64,000 bases of DNA. Source: Membranipora membranacea. Lineage: Eukaryota > Bryozoa > Gymnolaemata > Cheilostomatida > Membraniporidae. Made by a program: the position numbers and the translations under genes. Shown piece by piece: positions 37,001-47,785 of this stretch; position 1 is the first letter of the stretch, and every line of letters begins with the position of its first letter. The stretch is taken from positions 16,928,001 through 16,992,000 of the forward strand of contig OU612068.1 in the NCBI GenBank assembly GCA_914767715.1, read 5' to 3'. Below the pieces are notes generated by a model. The model did not search any database and was not told the DNA's origin. It saw only the letters and a list, made by a program, of their open reading frames with translations.

Positions 37001-37459
37001 ATATATATCACTACATGATTTGATGGCAAGTTAATCAGGGAATCATGTGAATTAATGAATACTTCCATATAATAGAAACATGAAATAATACTGATGTGTT
37101 AAGGTTTTCTGATATTAAATGAAGATTCGCTAATCTAATAAGCTTGATCAATATTCATCTCCATTTGTTGTGTAAATAGATAGGCCTGTATAACTATAGT
37201 TGATTGAATAGAATCTATAGTTGACTGTCTACAACTCGAGTTGTCTCCTCTCGAGATGTCACTAAGGGCCGCCATAGTAAAACACTTGATTTCATTAAAC
37301 CTTCATTAATGACTTTTTACTCATATTTACAGTAACTCACTCATTCCGTGATCAATTGCACATAATCTGGGAAAGCGGGAGAACAGATAATGACAGGGAG
37401 GCACTCAGAGCAACCACAGTCAGACAAGCCTCCCGAAGCATCTTTCGACATCTTCAAAA
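34069..37459 (+). repeat. Tandem array of seven exon-like modules with internal GGGAGGC...GCCTCCC hairpin
   Basis: Seven segments of 114-156 bp lie at 34069-34224, 34538-34678, 35205-35318, 35805-35946, 36292-36417, 36737-36863 and 37333-37459. Each sits between a pyrimidine-rich AG acceptor and a GT donor. All seven hold an inverted repeat: stem GAGGGAGGCC/GGCCTCCCTC in modules 1, 2 and 4, and GGGAGGC(CT)/(AG)GCCTCCC in 3, 5, 6 and 7, with loops of 13-30 nt. Intron sequence after modules 1 and 2 is also shared (AACTATCAAATC). The units, spaced 450-640 bp, arose by tandem duplication. Modules 2 and 5 are fully open in one frame; modules 1, 4, 5, 6 and 7 share a motif frame REA...QAS. However, indels, stops and mismatched exon phases mean no single frame joins them. 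Either a non-coding multi-exon transcript or a decayed repeat-exon protein gene. Confidence 0.7.
35055..35146. mobile_element. Short palindromic element, AGCCTTGTCA family, copy 1
   Basis: AGCCTTGTCATGCGGCCACG at the left and CCATGGCCGCGTGACAAGGC at the right are near-perfect inverses around a GTTTTTG...CAAAAAC inner stem. The same ends bound a 449-bp element at 50254-50702; a one-sided copy is at 42638-42705. It lies in the intron between modules 2 and 3 of the array. Confidence 0.75.
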
Positions 37460-37546
37460 GTAGGTTTGCAGAGTATTTATCAATTATTTCGCTTCCTTTC
37501 CAGCCTGTAGTTTTAACGAGATCTTAACTTAACGTCAGTACTTAAT

Positions 37547-37783
37547 GTGGGTTAAAATTGCAAGTGATCTCTCTGTCCGAGGACTGAGAAATATCAGTGC
37601 GTTAAGGGCGCTGCCGCCGTATCCGTTGCTCTCAGTTTGCAGGCAGGTCGGAGCATACCTGGAGGGTCATGCGTCATGCGTCATGAGCCCAGTTGTCAGT
37701 AGACCGCAGCGGGATTCGAACCCAGGACCTCCAACGCTTGCGCGTTAGAGGGCAGGCGCTCTAACCAACTGAGCTACCTCCTT
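37547..37783 (-). mobile_element. tRNA-derived SINE, copy 4
   Basis: Inverse orientation: body CTCTCAGTTTGCAGGCAGGT, B box GGGATTCGAACCCAGG, and head GCGCTCTAACCAACTGAGCT. This copy is nearly full length, with a tRNA-like cloverleaf head. It lies between the last hairpin module and the segment at 38087-38328. Confidence 0.85.
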
Positions 37784-38086
37784 CTCCTTGCTTTCCTACA
37801 TTCCTCAGATCATTTTCCTGTTTTCCTACAACTTGGCATTCTAATAATTAGTACTGATGACACAAATGGTAATAATATAATATGTATTTGCAATAAGTTA
37901 TTTTTATTTTATGAGAACTTAATATAAGAATGAAAAATAATACCATACTATTTTTATTTGAGTTTCTGTCCTTCAATAGCCTCAATTGAAAACAAGTGCT
38001 TGTACCATTTTATGTATTTGGTTGAAGCTTATATTATAGTGATTGAAAACTTGTACCTTCGTAAATGGCCTTATTCATATTTACAG

Positions 38087-38328
38087 GGATAAACATATTT
38101 TCGAACAACAAGATTGAGGAGTTGCCTGTCATTTCTTTGACTGAAGGAGCGACTGGTGAGCTTGCTGCCAAGTGGTTTGACATCAACAACAACCACCAGA
38201 TAACATCAAATCTACAGTGTTATTATCCGCAGGTGATCTTGTGGGTGGCTCTGAAGCTGGCAATGATGAACAGGCAAACCCGGAGTCTTAGTATCTCACA
38301 TATCAAACATGAGTCAGAGCATCTGTGA
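38087..38328 (+). CDS. Possible terminal exon downstream of the module array
   Basis: An acceptor (TTCATATTTACAG) is followed by an 80-codon open frame ending TGA at 38326-38328: INIFSNNKIEELPVISLTEG, then WFDINNNHQITSN and a C-terminal ISHIKHESEHL. The acceptor resembles those of modules 4 and 7 (CATATTTACAG), which suggests it belongs to the same transcript. It requires phase 1 upstream, whereas the last module would end in phase 2 if read in the REA frame. No family recognised. It could be chance. Confidence 0.35.
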
Positions 38329-38866
38329 TTTGTCTTTATTACATCTTGGCTGACCATGTATCAATGTCAGATTTCCCTGACCAACGTAACTTCATGCTCT
38401 AATTAGAAGGAGGACTTGCTGTATAAAAAGCTCTTCATTGCATGTACCAAAAAACTTTTAAAAGAAGACATATCTTGGCCACCACAGAAATATCTAACAA
38501 CTAATGAGTGCGTAACATGACAGTAAAAAATTCACATTTATTATTAACATACAGCGTTGGACTTCTTCTTTTGCCTTGGCTTTAGCTTGTTCAGCCTCGA
38601 ATTTTTATTTTTAAATTGGTCTTATTCCAATCACCTTATCTCTCTTGCTTCTTCGTCCTTTTATTTACAGATAAATCAATCAATGACCATAGAGCAATAT
38701 AAGGAGATGTGGATAATGTGGGAGTTCAGTGTAAGTCATTGCAAAGTATTCTATTCTCTAGTACCTGTGTGTAACTAATTATCTTAATCACACTTCTTTA
38801 GGACTGATCCTCCATGTTATGTAGGGTTGGCTGTGATAGATTTACAAAGGATGTTTGTATTAGGAA

Positions 38867-39150
38867 AACTGATCTCTAGGAGCCATGAAATTGACTGAAA
38901 GTTGGGCTATAAGATTTGATAGACAGTAGCAAATTTCACCTTAAAATTTGCACTCAGTGTAGAAAAACAAGATTGTTTTCAGATTGAATATTGTGCATGA
39001 TTATACATTGGTGAAACTGATCTCTAGGAGCCATAAAATTGACCTGTAAATTGCGCTATAAGAATTCATAGACCGCGGCAAAACTTTACCTAAAAATACA
39101 CACTCTGTGTGGAAAAGTTAACACATTTATCAAATTTAATATTGTTCATG
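38867..39150. repeat. Diverged tandem duplication, unit ~145 bp
   Basis: AAACTGATCTCTAGGAGCCA occurs near 38875 and again near 39013, each followed by the same series (AAATTGAC..., GCTATAAGA, CAAA..TT.ACC, CACTC.GTGT.GAAAA, TTGTTCATG/TTGTGCATG). The copies differ by many substitutions, so the duplication is old. Confidence 0.8.
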
Positions 39151-42100
39151 CTTAAAAGCAATCATAAATCTATAATGCCTACAAGCAAGTCATCTGTTGT
39201 TAGTATTACTTTGTTGGTTTAGGACGGTCTGCCAGTGGCTTGTTTTAACTGTCATCTTCCCCTCCTTCGAGGGTACTGATCTAGACCTCTCATAGGGTTC
39301 AACTTATTAAGCTTAATATGACATGTTCTCTCTATCACACATTTGATTGGTTACATGCGAGTATTGTTAGAACCTAAATATTTCCATTTCAGTAGGCAGC
39401 TAGTTAATATCATAGGTTACCATCTGATTCTCGCCTCTCCACCTACATCTTAAGTAACATGGTCTATTGTTACATACCTAGGCCTTGAGTCAGTGATGGG
39501 TGTTCTAGATGGCTGCTGTTTCGTTCTGGTGTCGTGTATAGTTATTATTGTTAAGTCTAAGAATAGCTCAGCTTAGGGATAGCTAAGATATCAACTAGAC
39601 TCCCCTTTATATAATCATCAGACATCTGAAACATCCCATGGTCGCAGATTTTTGGCACTGAAGACCCAAAGTCTATTTGAGTAGCATGTTTTCAGTATCT
39701 TGTGCCACTGGTTGTGACTGAGGTTTCATGCTGACAAGGATCCACAGTCACAGCCACGAAAATCTGAGTGATGTACGGCTTAGCGCTTTATAGCATCCTG
39801 TACAACTGGTCATGGCTGAGGTTAGAAGGCGATGTCTGATGGTTTATTTAGGGAAGTGTAGCTGCTTTGAGAAAGTACAGAGTAATATTCCATAATGCGC
39901 AAAAATGAATCCCGTTGCATGTGAAGTCCCCAGTTACACCATCATCACCTAGTAGTCGTTGTCTAGCTGAGTAGAAAGACGTTTAAGTAAAGTTGCCTCA
40001 ACATTCTATATTTGAGGTTACTGATTAGGTGTAGCATAGCCTTTGTTGGGATGTCGTCTAACTTCGGCTGTAGTGCTCTTTGCTGACAAAGTTGGTTTTC
40101 TGAGGTTTTAATGGTTGCAGAGGATAGTCCCTGTTCATTTTAATTCATGAATGTTGTGATCGCGTATTATTGTCATTTCTGAAGCATAGGTAATATTTTA
40201 ACTAAAATATGATGAATATGATTTTAAAGGTAATATCTGTTAGCTTTAATAATTTGAACAAGGTAAAAAAAAGTACGGAAAACAACAATAAATTTAGTTT
40301 AGGAGAATGTTGATCTCCATAGGTGTGAATTCAACTCAATTATTCTTATAAATATAGAGCAAAAATATGTTAATGAAATTCAAAATTTAATCTCTTCTAG
40401 TTTGAACTTAAAAACAGAAAACATTAATAAAATTATAGATAAAAAGAGAGTACCTATCACTACACTATTTTTTTTCTTACCCATTTGTTTGCAGGAATAT
40501 TGTTTATGAAAATAAACAAGGCGATGTTTCAGTGATATAATATATAATAAAAAAAAATAGTTTTAAAATTGATTGTACAGAGATCATTCACCCATCAGCG
40601 TGCAACAGCTGATTTTTCTCTGTTGTATGTTTCTGTAAGCTTGCAGGTAATTGGTAACATTCTGCATTGCATTGTGTGGTCATCAAAACAGACATAAAAA
40701 AATCATGGTGGATGTAATATGCAAATTTCATATATAATCTGGCTTCTTTTGATCAGTACGATAGCAATACAGCAATCCCTTGTGTAGTCACCTCAGCCAA
40801 TCCTCTATAACACAATTAGACTCAGTCCTAACAGTAGAAGTGGATATGATAAGTAATTATATACTTCTACTAGAGAATACTTATTGCTGTGATGACTTAC
40901 ATGTACATGACTACGTTGTTCACATCTTCAATCATTTTTTTGGTCTATAAAAATATCCTGACCATCATCTTACAACAAATTATCTGATGGTTACATTGTG
41001 TAGAGATGTGATTTATTTTAGAAACCCGACAATTCTGCAATCTTTGTCGTAATTATAAACAGCACAAACAGGATTATACTGTGTCATACTATTTATGATA
41101 ACTTCAAACTTTTATTTTGAAATTCAAACTGATTTCTTTTCAGTTCAACCTAAGTACTCTTATCTACACTATTCCTCTATTTATTTCTTTTGAAACTCAT
41201 TTTCAGATTATACTCAATAAATAAAATGGAACTGCAACAAAAACAACTGCCACTTAGACATTTCAACTTCCTGAATAATAGTAAAATACAAGTTTGGAGC
41301 AAAAATGAGGCATCAGCTTGTTATTGAAGGTATCAATCAAATCAGGGTGAATTCTCAACTCTCCAATCATTGCCAATACTTGAGCTTACAGTAAATTCAC
41401 TAATAATAACATTGAGCATAGAGATGATCACAATGTTAATTTCAGCTTTTTTTTGTTTCAATGATATACAAATGCAACCATGTTCTTGATAATAAACAAT
41501 GATAACCCACTACTGCCACATGGTGGGATTTAGCTACCCATGTCTTGAAGACAGATAAATCCTTTGGCATTATAACAATTGAATCATCTAAAACAATGCC
41601 AGATAACCGGCCACCATCATGATTATGTAATGCCCCACCCTAGCAGGCAAAACATAAATGCACAGGGGCAGATAACCAACGGAAAACCATTTAGAAAACT
41701 CATACACCATAATGCAACAAGAACTTACACACGCGACAACCAGTAAGGCGATCAATGAGGGTGAACATTGATAGGTTCTTTTTATGACATAGTCTGCTTA
41801 ACAAAACCGTTCAATGCATACAATTAATCAACTGACAAGATTGCTTCCAGATTACCACTATTTCATGTTTATGCAATAATCTCTTGTAGAGATTTACCAA
41901 AGAGTTACCATTAATGCAACCACAACAATAGGCAAGCCGCCACTTAATGGACACAAGTAATTGCAAATGTGGATAGTGTGAATTACTATTAGAATGCAAG
42001 TCGCATAAGACAACAAGATCTTAAAAGGAACCGGAAGCCCCTAGAGCTAGGGGATGTTATGCCTCACATTACTTCACACTTGATGTTATTGAGGGCTTCC

Positions 42101-42923
42101 GGCGTCAGGTGGGTGTACCACCCTTTCAAAGCATTACTGTCACTTCATTTATATAGGGTAAAAACCTTACGACTGACAAAAAAATTTCATTGGACCATTC
42201 TAACTTGTTAAGCTGTTTCAAAAACGAGTACTTAGTAATTATCAAAACACACCAAACTTCCCGGAACCAAATATAAGTTTAATCCCGCAATTAGACACAG
42301 TATGTTTCTGTGATCCCTCGTGAGATAAGGGTTTTGGGACCACCTAAAATACATTTAAAACTCTTCCTAACAGTAATTTGGAGACCTCGTTACAATAATT
42401 ATATCCGTTCTAAGTCCTAATATCTGTTGGATTTAATTTTCGTCACTGCCTCCCTTATGCAATTCTTAAACATTCAAGTACCCAAAAAGATGGTATCAAC
42501 AACATGAAGGCTAGTGGCTGAGTGCAAACGCACTCTGTTGAAATTCCAGAAGTTGAAATGTTAAACATATCACAATTACCCTAGTTGCATCTTAGTATTA
42601 CATCTGTGTATATGTGTGCATGTACTACACGCACACTCAAGCCTTATGGTTTTGTTTTCGTTACCAACCAAAACAAAAAAAAGTAGCCGAATGACAAGGC
42701 TACAGCTACCCTGTCACTCCTTGATATTATCAATGTGCTCCTCTTTGGAAAGCCATTTAGTTTCATCACACAGCTGCTTATGAGGGGCAAGACTTCTGAA
42801 GGACCCCGTCTATCATTTCAATAGAGAGCACACAATATGATAGCCTGGGAAGACTGTTGGGGTGGATTGTTGTCCCTCCACCCACTCATCTAACCTGGGC
42901 AGGCTGTCAAGGATAAACATTAT

Positions 42924-43000
42924 TTGAATGGTCTACGTTGGAAATTTCTATATGAGTATATATACTCATATTATAGAAATTTCCAATGTAGTCCATTCAA
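42924..43000. repeat. 77-bp near-perfect palindrome
   Basis: TTGAATGGTCTACGTTGGAA pairs with TTCCAATGTAGTCCATTCAA, with AATTTCTATATGAGTATA continuing inward to the centre. It is a compact MITE-like hairpin with no coding content. Confidence 0.8.
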
Positions 43001-43878
43001 TTAATGTTAAAAGTTGTTGAAGGCAACGGAACCTACTCTGTCAGATAAACACAACATTTTATTTTGTACATAGAACTAATATTAGCTGAAAATAAAGAAG
43101 GATAATAAAATATATGGTGAAAAGAATAGCTATGAAGAGAAGAAAAATATAATGAAAAAAGTAATGTTATGTATATACAGAACTAATATTGGCTGAAAAT
43201 AAAATAAACATATGGTCAAATCATACCTATGACCAGAAAGAAAATATAATATCTCCATCATATTTATGTACTTACAATTTAATACTTACACACATACAGT
43301 AAATCTTTGATGGGACAAAATAAAAGCAATAAATTGCAAAATTCAATGGGTTTTTATGATGGCATCATCAATTAAACAAAACACAAATAATAATAATCAG
43401 AAATTCGCACCAGAATATGTGATACACATGTACCGAGACCTATCTAACTGATACCAAACAAGTTGGGTACATGAATATCAATGCAATCAACTAATATTTT
43501 TTACCCATGAATAAAGGTGGTACCACACGAATGCAGCCTTGCCGCATGGCCCACAGTCTTTTTCTGTGAGCAGTTTTCTAAATTAGACTGAGAACTCCAA
43601 AATGATACCAAAAACTGTTTCCTTCACAATCACTACAATATAATAATATGTTCATTGTGTATAGTCTCAGTGTAAAAGGGAGACAACTTCTCAATCAACT
43701 GAATACCTCTCTAATCGTGCATTTTCTCGACAGTTGACTGCGTAAACCTTAAATGGGCTTCATGCTCTGGACTTGTCTTGATTTCCTCGACTATTTTGAG
43801 CAAATCATTGATGTATGTTTTTATCTTAATAAAAGAGTACAAATCATCAACATATACATCGTGCTTTGAAATAAATGA

Positions 43879-43990
43879 TTTTTGGTGTCTTTCAATTAGA
43901 ATGAGCGATGCTTTTTGAATCAAAATTTCGCTAACGTTTTGCTCAAAACCCTCGCTCATTTGGTCTTTCAATTGAGCAAATGTGTTCCCA
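43879..43990. repeat. Dispersed repeat family B, copy 3 (diverged)
   Basis: CTTTCAATTAGAATGAGCGA and a second TCTTTCAATTGAG within about 90 bp resemble the ends of the family B copies at 15364 and 24990. It lies just upstream of the last exon of the CCDC42-like gene and accounts for the first half of the minus-strand open frame 44013-43711. Confidence 0.5.
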
Positions 43991-44992
43991 AATCGTTCAT
44001 TCAGAATGTACATAGTTCAATCAATATGTGTGCAATTTGGGAATGTGAACTATTTCAGGACTCGCTCACTCAGAAGAAAAAGTCGGATCAGACAGTGATT
44101 TCAGCAGTTTTTAATCGAAGGACCCTCTGTGTCATGGAAGACGATGGTGGGGTAGTCTAGGGGTATCCTTTCCTTAGAAGAACATGAGCCAAATCTGCTG
44201 GCTTAAATGATGGATAATTACATCGAAATTCATGTTTAGAATTTTTTTTGCAACTTGAATCATTATCCTTATCATGCAGCAGTCGCTGAATGGACGAGCA
44301 GACTTAGTAATGATAAACCTAGACAGGACACTAGATACAGCATCAGTGAGGCACTTCAGTGAGGCACTTCAGAAGGCCCAAAGCAATATATAGTCTGGCA
44401 GATAGTTCTGCAATATTTTGACATTGAAAGAATTCTTTCAGGTGAAAATTATGTGTAGCTTTAGAAATTGTCCCCCCTTTTCATCATTTACGCCTATGAG
44501 GTTTCAAACTCTAGTGCTGTACCAGCGCAATATTCTACCACAATGCACGCTGTAATGTCCTATCTAGGTTTGTCATTATTGAGTCTATGAATTGACACGA
44601 TAAAGCCACACACCTGATCAAGCTGTGTTGAAGGATCCAGGACATCACCTCTATGGAACATTGCCATAGTTACACTGCGTTTCAGTACTAGGTGGTACAT
44701 GGCATAGGCAGCCCTGAACGTATAAAACAGAATTGGTGAAATGAGAATACGCCACAGAATAACATAAAATCTTAATAGATATTTTGTATGTTAGGCAACA
44801 ATTGGCATTGAATACTATAGGTGCCTGCATATGAATTATGACCGGTGTTATAAGATCATTACATAGACCACTTTTTGATGACCCCTTGATAATTGGTAAT
44901 AATTAGTCATTTGCCAGTTAAAACAAGACCATTGACTGACTCTCATTGCAGCCGTCTGAGCGTTTAGAAAAGGGAGAGGGAGATCATTAAAT

Positions 44993-45150
44993 GGTGGCAG
45001 GGTGGTGTAGTAGTTAGGATTCGAGCTTCACAATCTGAGCGTTGCAGGTTCAAATCCCAGTCCCTATCATGCTGCTAATGGAGGTGAGCTCTCCATACAT
45101 TACCCTAGCTTGCCCACCCTTACCTTATACAAGGATGCGCTAAATAGATG
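44993..45150 (+). mobile_element. Second tRNA-derived SINE family
   Basis: GGGTGGTGTAGTAGTTAGGA (A-box-like) and CAGGTTCAAATCCCAGTCCC (B box) are 35 bp apart, followed by a non-tRNA tail with TAGCTTGCCCACCCTTACC. It differs from the GGTAGCTCAGTTGG family. A single copy was seen here. Confidence 0.65.
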
Positions 45151-46513
45151 AGTTGTTTTTAATATAAGCATATTCTCATTGGCCCATAAAGGGGCATTGA
45201 TTAGCAATAAAGTGTATATTATTATTACTGTTATTATCAGATACACATTATTATACTCACATTCTGACCTTTCAGATCTCCAGAGTTTCCTCCCCTGCCG
45301 TGAGCTCTATTTGATGTGTCTGACTTTCCAGCCTCTCCATCTTTAGCAGATCCTACTTTTAGCACAGGTGGTTAAGTTGGCCGTTTAGTGACAAAAGGGA
45401 GGCGTTCTTCTTCAGCATATACTTGTTTAAGTAATGCCTATCGCTGGAACTCCTAGCCTTCTTCTTCTCATCCTTACCTTTCAGCTCCTGAGTGAGACAG
45501 GTGCATTAGTTATAACAGATCCTTTCATTCTTTTCTTTACACGCTCGGTCTTATTTGACTGCCCTATTAAATCTGACCCGGAGCTAGGTTGACCAGTGCC
45601 AAATCAGCAATGAAATCCAGCACCGGGAATATATCATGATTGGGTGGCTATTGATCTTTGTATGTCAAAGCGAATAGATTCTTATCGTTTGCAATGTTAC
45701 AGAAGTATTTCCATGTGTAGCTTTGTGAAGGAAACGGGAAAATTAAATTTCATATTATAACATTGGTTGAAATACAGGATACAAGTTTTACATCCTTTGT
45801 ACTGAATAGCCTCTATATATGCGTCAAAAATCACTGAGAGTTTGTTCTCCTGTGACAAAATACAAAGTTGTGTCCTCAGTACAGAAAAGGGCACAACTCC
45901 TGCTAACAACAGCTTTGATACTATACTCGTTGAAATCCATATATTTTATTCATATGTTATTACCTTGTTGAGTGCAGACAGCGTCTCGTATCAGAAGAAA
46001 CATCCCTGATTTCATTGAACTTTTCTCGTTTGGTTACCTCGGTGAGGTATCTGACATAGGGCATGTGTTCATCAATCTCCAGTCTCAGATAATCACGCTC
46101 GTTTGTTAGTACAGTAGCACTTTTTCTACGCCTGTAACATTTGATCAACCAGTAATTCTATGAAGAGGCAATATTAGCGAAATTTGCTCTCGTGACAAAT
46201 AAGCATAATACCTAAAACTTCAAAATGAGCAGTCATCCTTATTTGGTGTGGGATTTTCATATATTAAAGTCATAGGATTTCGCTTACTCAGTAAGCTCCT
46301 TCTGTTTAGAAGCTAAAATAACCCTCTCATTCAGAGCTTTCCTGGAGGCTTTACCTTTTTTCATATCATTTTCCTGCATATAATATTAGAAAGAAAAGTA
46401 ATTGAAATGAAAAATATTTTGATGATCTATTTCAGATATCCAGATCATCATTCACAACTCTGGTCTCCTTCATTATATAGTTCTATAAAAAATCTTTTCC
46501 ATGTATGCATGAG

Positions 46514-46551
46514 CTTAGCCTGTCTTAAAAAGCTTGTTAAGACAGGCTAGC
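46514..46551. repeat. Short hairpin, TAGCCTGTCTT family
   Basis: TAGCCTGTCTTAAAAAGCTT is followed at once by GTTAAGACAGGCTA, an inverse of its start. It is a shortened relative of the repeat at 20571-20686. Confidence 0.7.
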
Positions 46552-47785
46552 ATGAGCTGTGCTGCTAATTCCAATATAATAAAGTGGTGAAATTACTCTG
46601 TTGTCTTACAATAGCATTAAATAAGCAGAAGAGTGAGAGTACCTGGATATATTTATCGTACTGTGCACGGTGACCCTGAAGCTTCAGCTTTTATTTATCC
46701 AGTACCACCTTCCTTGTCTCCAGACCAGACATAGTTATCTTAAATTCCTGTAAATGGTCCCCACATGGTACATTCACATGCATAGTTGTATTGTTTCAAA
46801 AAGAGAAGAAAATGTTCTGCTGGGTGCTCTCTAAAAATATCCTTTAAAAAAGCTCAGCTTGAGTGTAAAGTAAATATGATTCTTAATAGATTATTGAGGA
46901 CAAGTTTTCAATTTGAATAATTTAAAAAGAAGTTAATGATGCAGGTTGATGAGTGGTTGTGGGGAGGATGGATATCTAATGTATTGCAAAAAGAAAACTG
47001 CCAAATACAAATTTTACAAAATATGAGCATATTCTCTCAAAATGTCTTCCTTTTCAAAGGCCAATAACATTTGGTACCATAAGGATACCTGGAGCCATTG
47101 CTACTGTTTGCCCATGAAATTAAGTTTTCCAAATGGAATGAAAATATTAACATGCATAACATTATACAGTTAGAACACTTGACACAGGGACAGATCTGAC
47201 ATTGAACGCTTGGCTGTGCCCGCTAGCATTATTTTCTATTCCATGAGGTCGTGCCAAACTGAAGATAACGCTTTCTTTCAATTGAAAATGGATGGTGTTA
47301 TATTCTGTTTGCTTTGTTCTCTTTGCTTTTGTCATCTCATCGTTTCCTCTTTCCTCCCTGTGTTACTCCTGGAATTCTGATGAGCGATAGTTCGGTTGAG
47401 AAAATCAGAGGCGAGGACTCTCTGATTCTTCAATTGCTCAGTCATGTTCTTAATTTCAGTGAAGAGGTCTTGTATGTCTATGCCTAAACATGACTTTTTT
47501 TTCATGTTTTGGGTGCTGTCATGATGTCGCCCTTCTGAAATATCTTGGTTTCTTAGTGAGTATGCTACGTCGCTTGTTAAGCTCTTGACTTGAAGAGAAA
47601 GGGACATACAATTGGTACACTCCGATGTAGGCATTGTTAGTGATGTATATGAATATTTATTAAAGGTACAAATACTAGTGACTGATTTACTACGAGCAAT
47701 ATCAAAGTTATAACAGACAATACTTTTTGATTCGCTGCTCTCACTTTTAAGATCATCCAAGGTATCTACATACAAGAGGTTGGCA

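Larger units (their letters stand above)
38329..43710. other. Long intergenic stretch, no gene recognised
   Basis: Over 5 kb without a supportable exon. It contains a ~145-bp tandem duplication (38867-39150), a degenerate TAGCCTGGG...CAGGCTGTC hairpin (about 42845-42912), a one-sided AGCCTTGTCA-family fragment (42638-42705) and a 77-bp palindrome (42924-43000). The rest looks like old, decayed AT-rich DNA. Confidence 0.55.
43711..46747 (-). pseudogene. CCDC42/CFAP73-like axonemal coiled-coil gene, probably decayed
   Basis: Minus-strand exons, in gene order: 46747-46643 (EFKITMSGLETRKVVLDK, stop, KLKLQGHRAQYDKYIQ), 46373-46288 (ENDMKKGKASRKALNERV), 46131-45964 (NERDYLRLEIDEHMPYVRYL, then TKREKFNEIRD), 45487-45359 (DRHYLNKYMLKKNASLLSLN, then a stop), 44713-44614 (FRAAYAMYHLVLKRS...STQLDQ) and 43824-43711 (IKTYINDLLKIVEEIK ... 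VEKMHD, stop). The order and motifs (LETRK, FxxYIQENDxK, KALxxR, YLxxVTK...FxEIRD, terminal QLDxI) follow the DUF4200 family CCDC42/CFAP73, which acts in sperm and cilium axonemes. The TAA at about 46691-46693, the stop ending the 45.4-kb exon and a phase clash between exons 3 and 4 indicate a pseudogene. The N-terminal exons are not found. Exons 1-3 and exons 5-6 join in phase, so a partly functional or mis-modelled gene is possible. Confidence 0.6.

Noticed and set aside
34069-37459. CRISPR-like array
   Set aside because: The repeats are regularly spaced, but units are ~550 bp with splice-like borders, and the conserved part is a long inverted repeat inside a larger module in a eukaryotic genome.
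43711-44013. Single 100-codon minus-strand gene
   Set aside because: Its first half is family B repeat sequence; only 43824-43711 follows an acceptor and matches the C-terminal end of the CCDC42-like gene.
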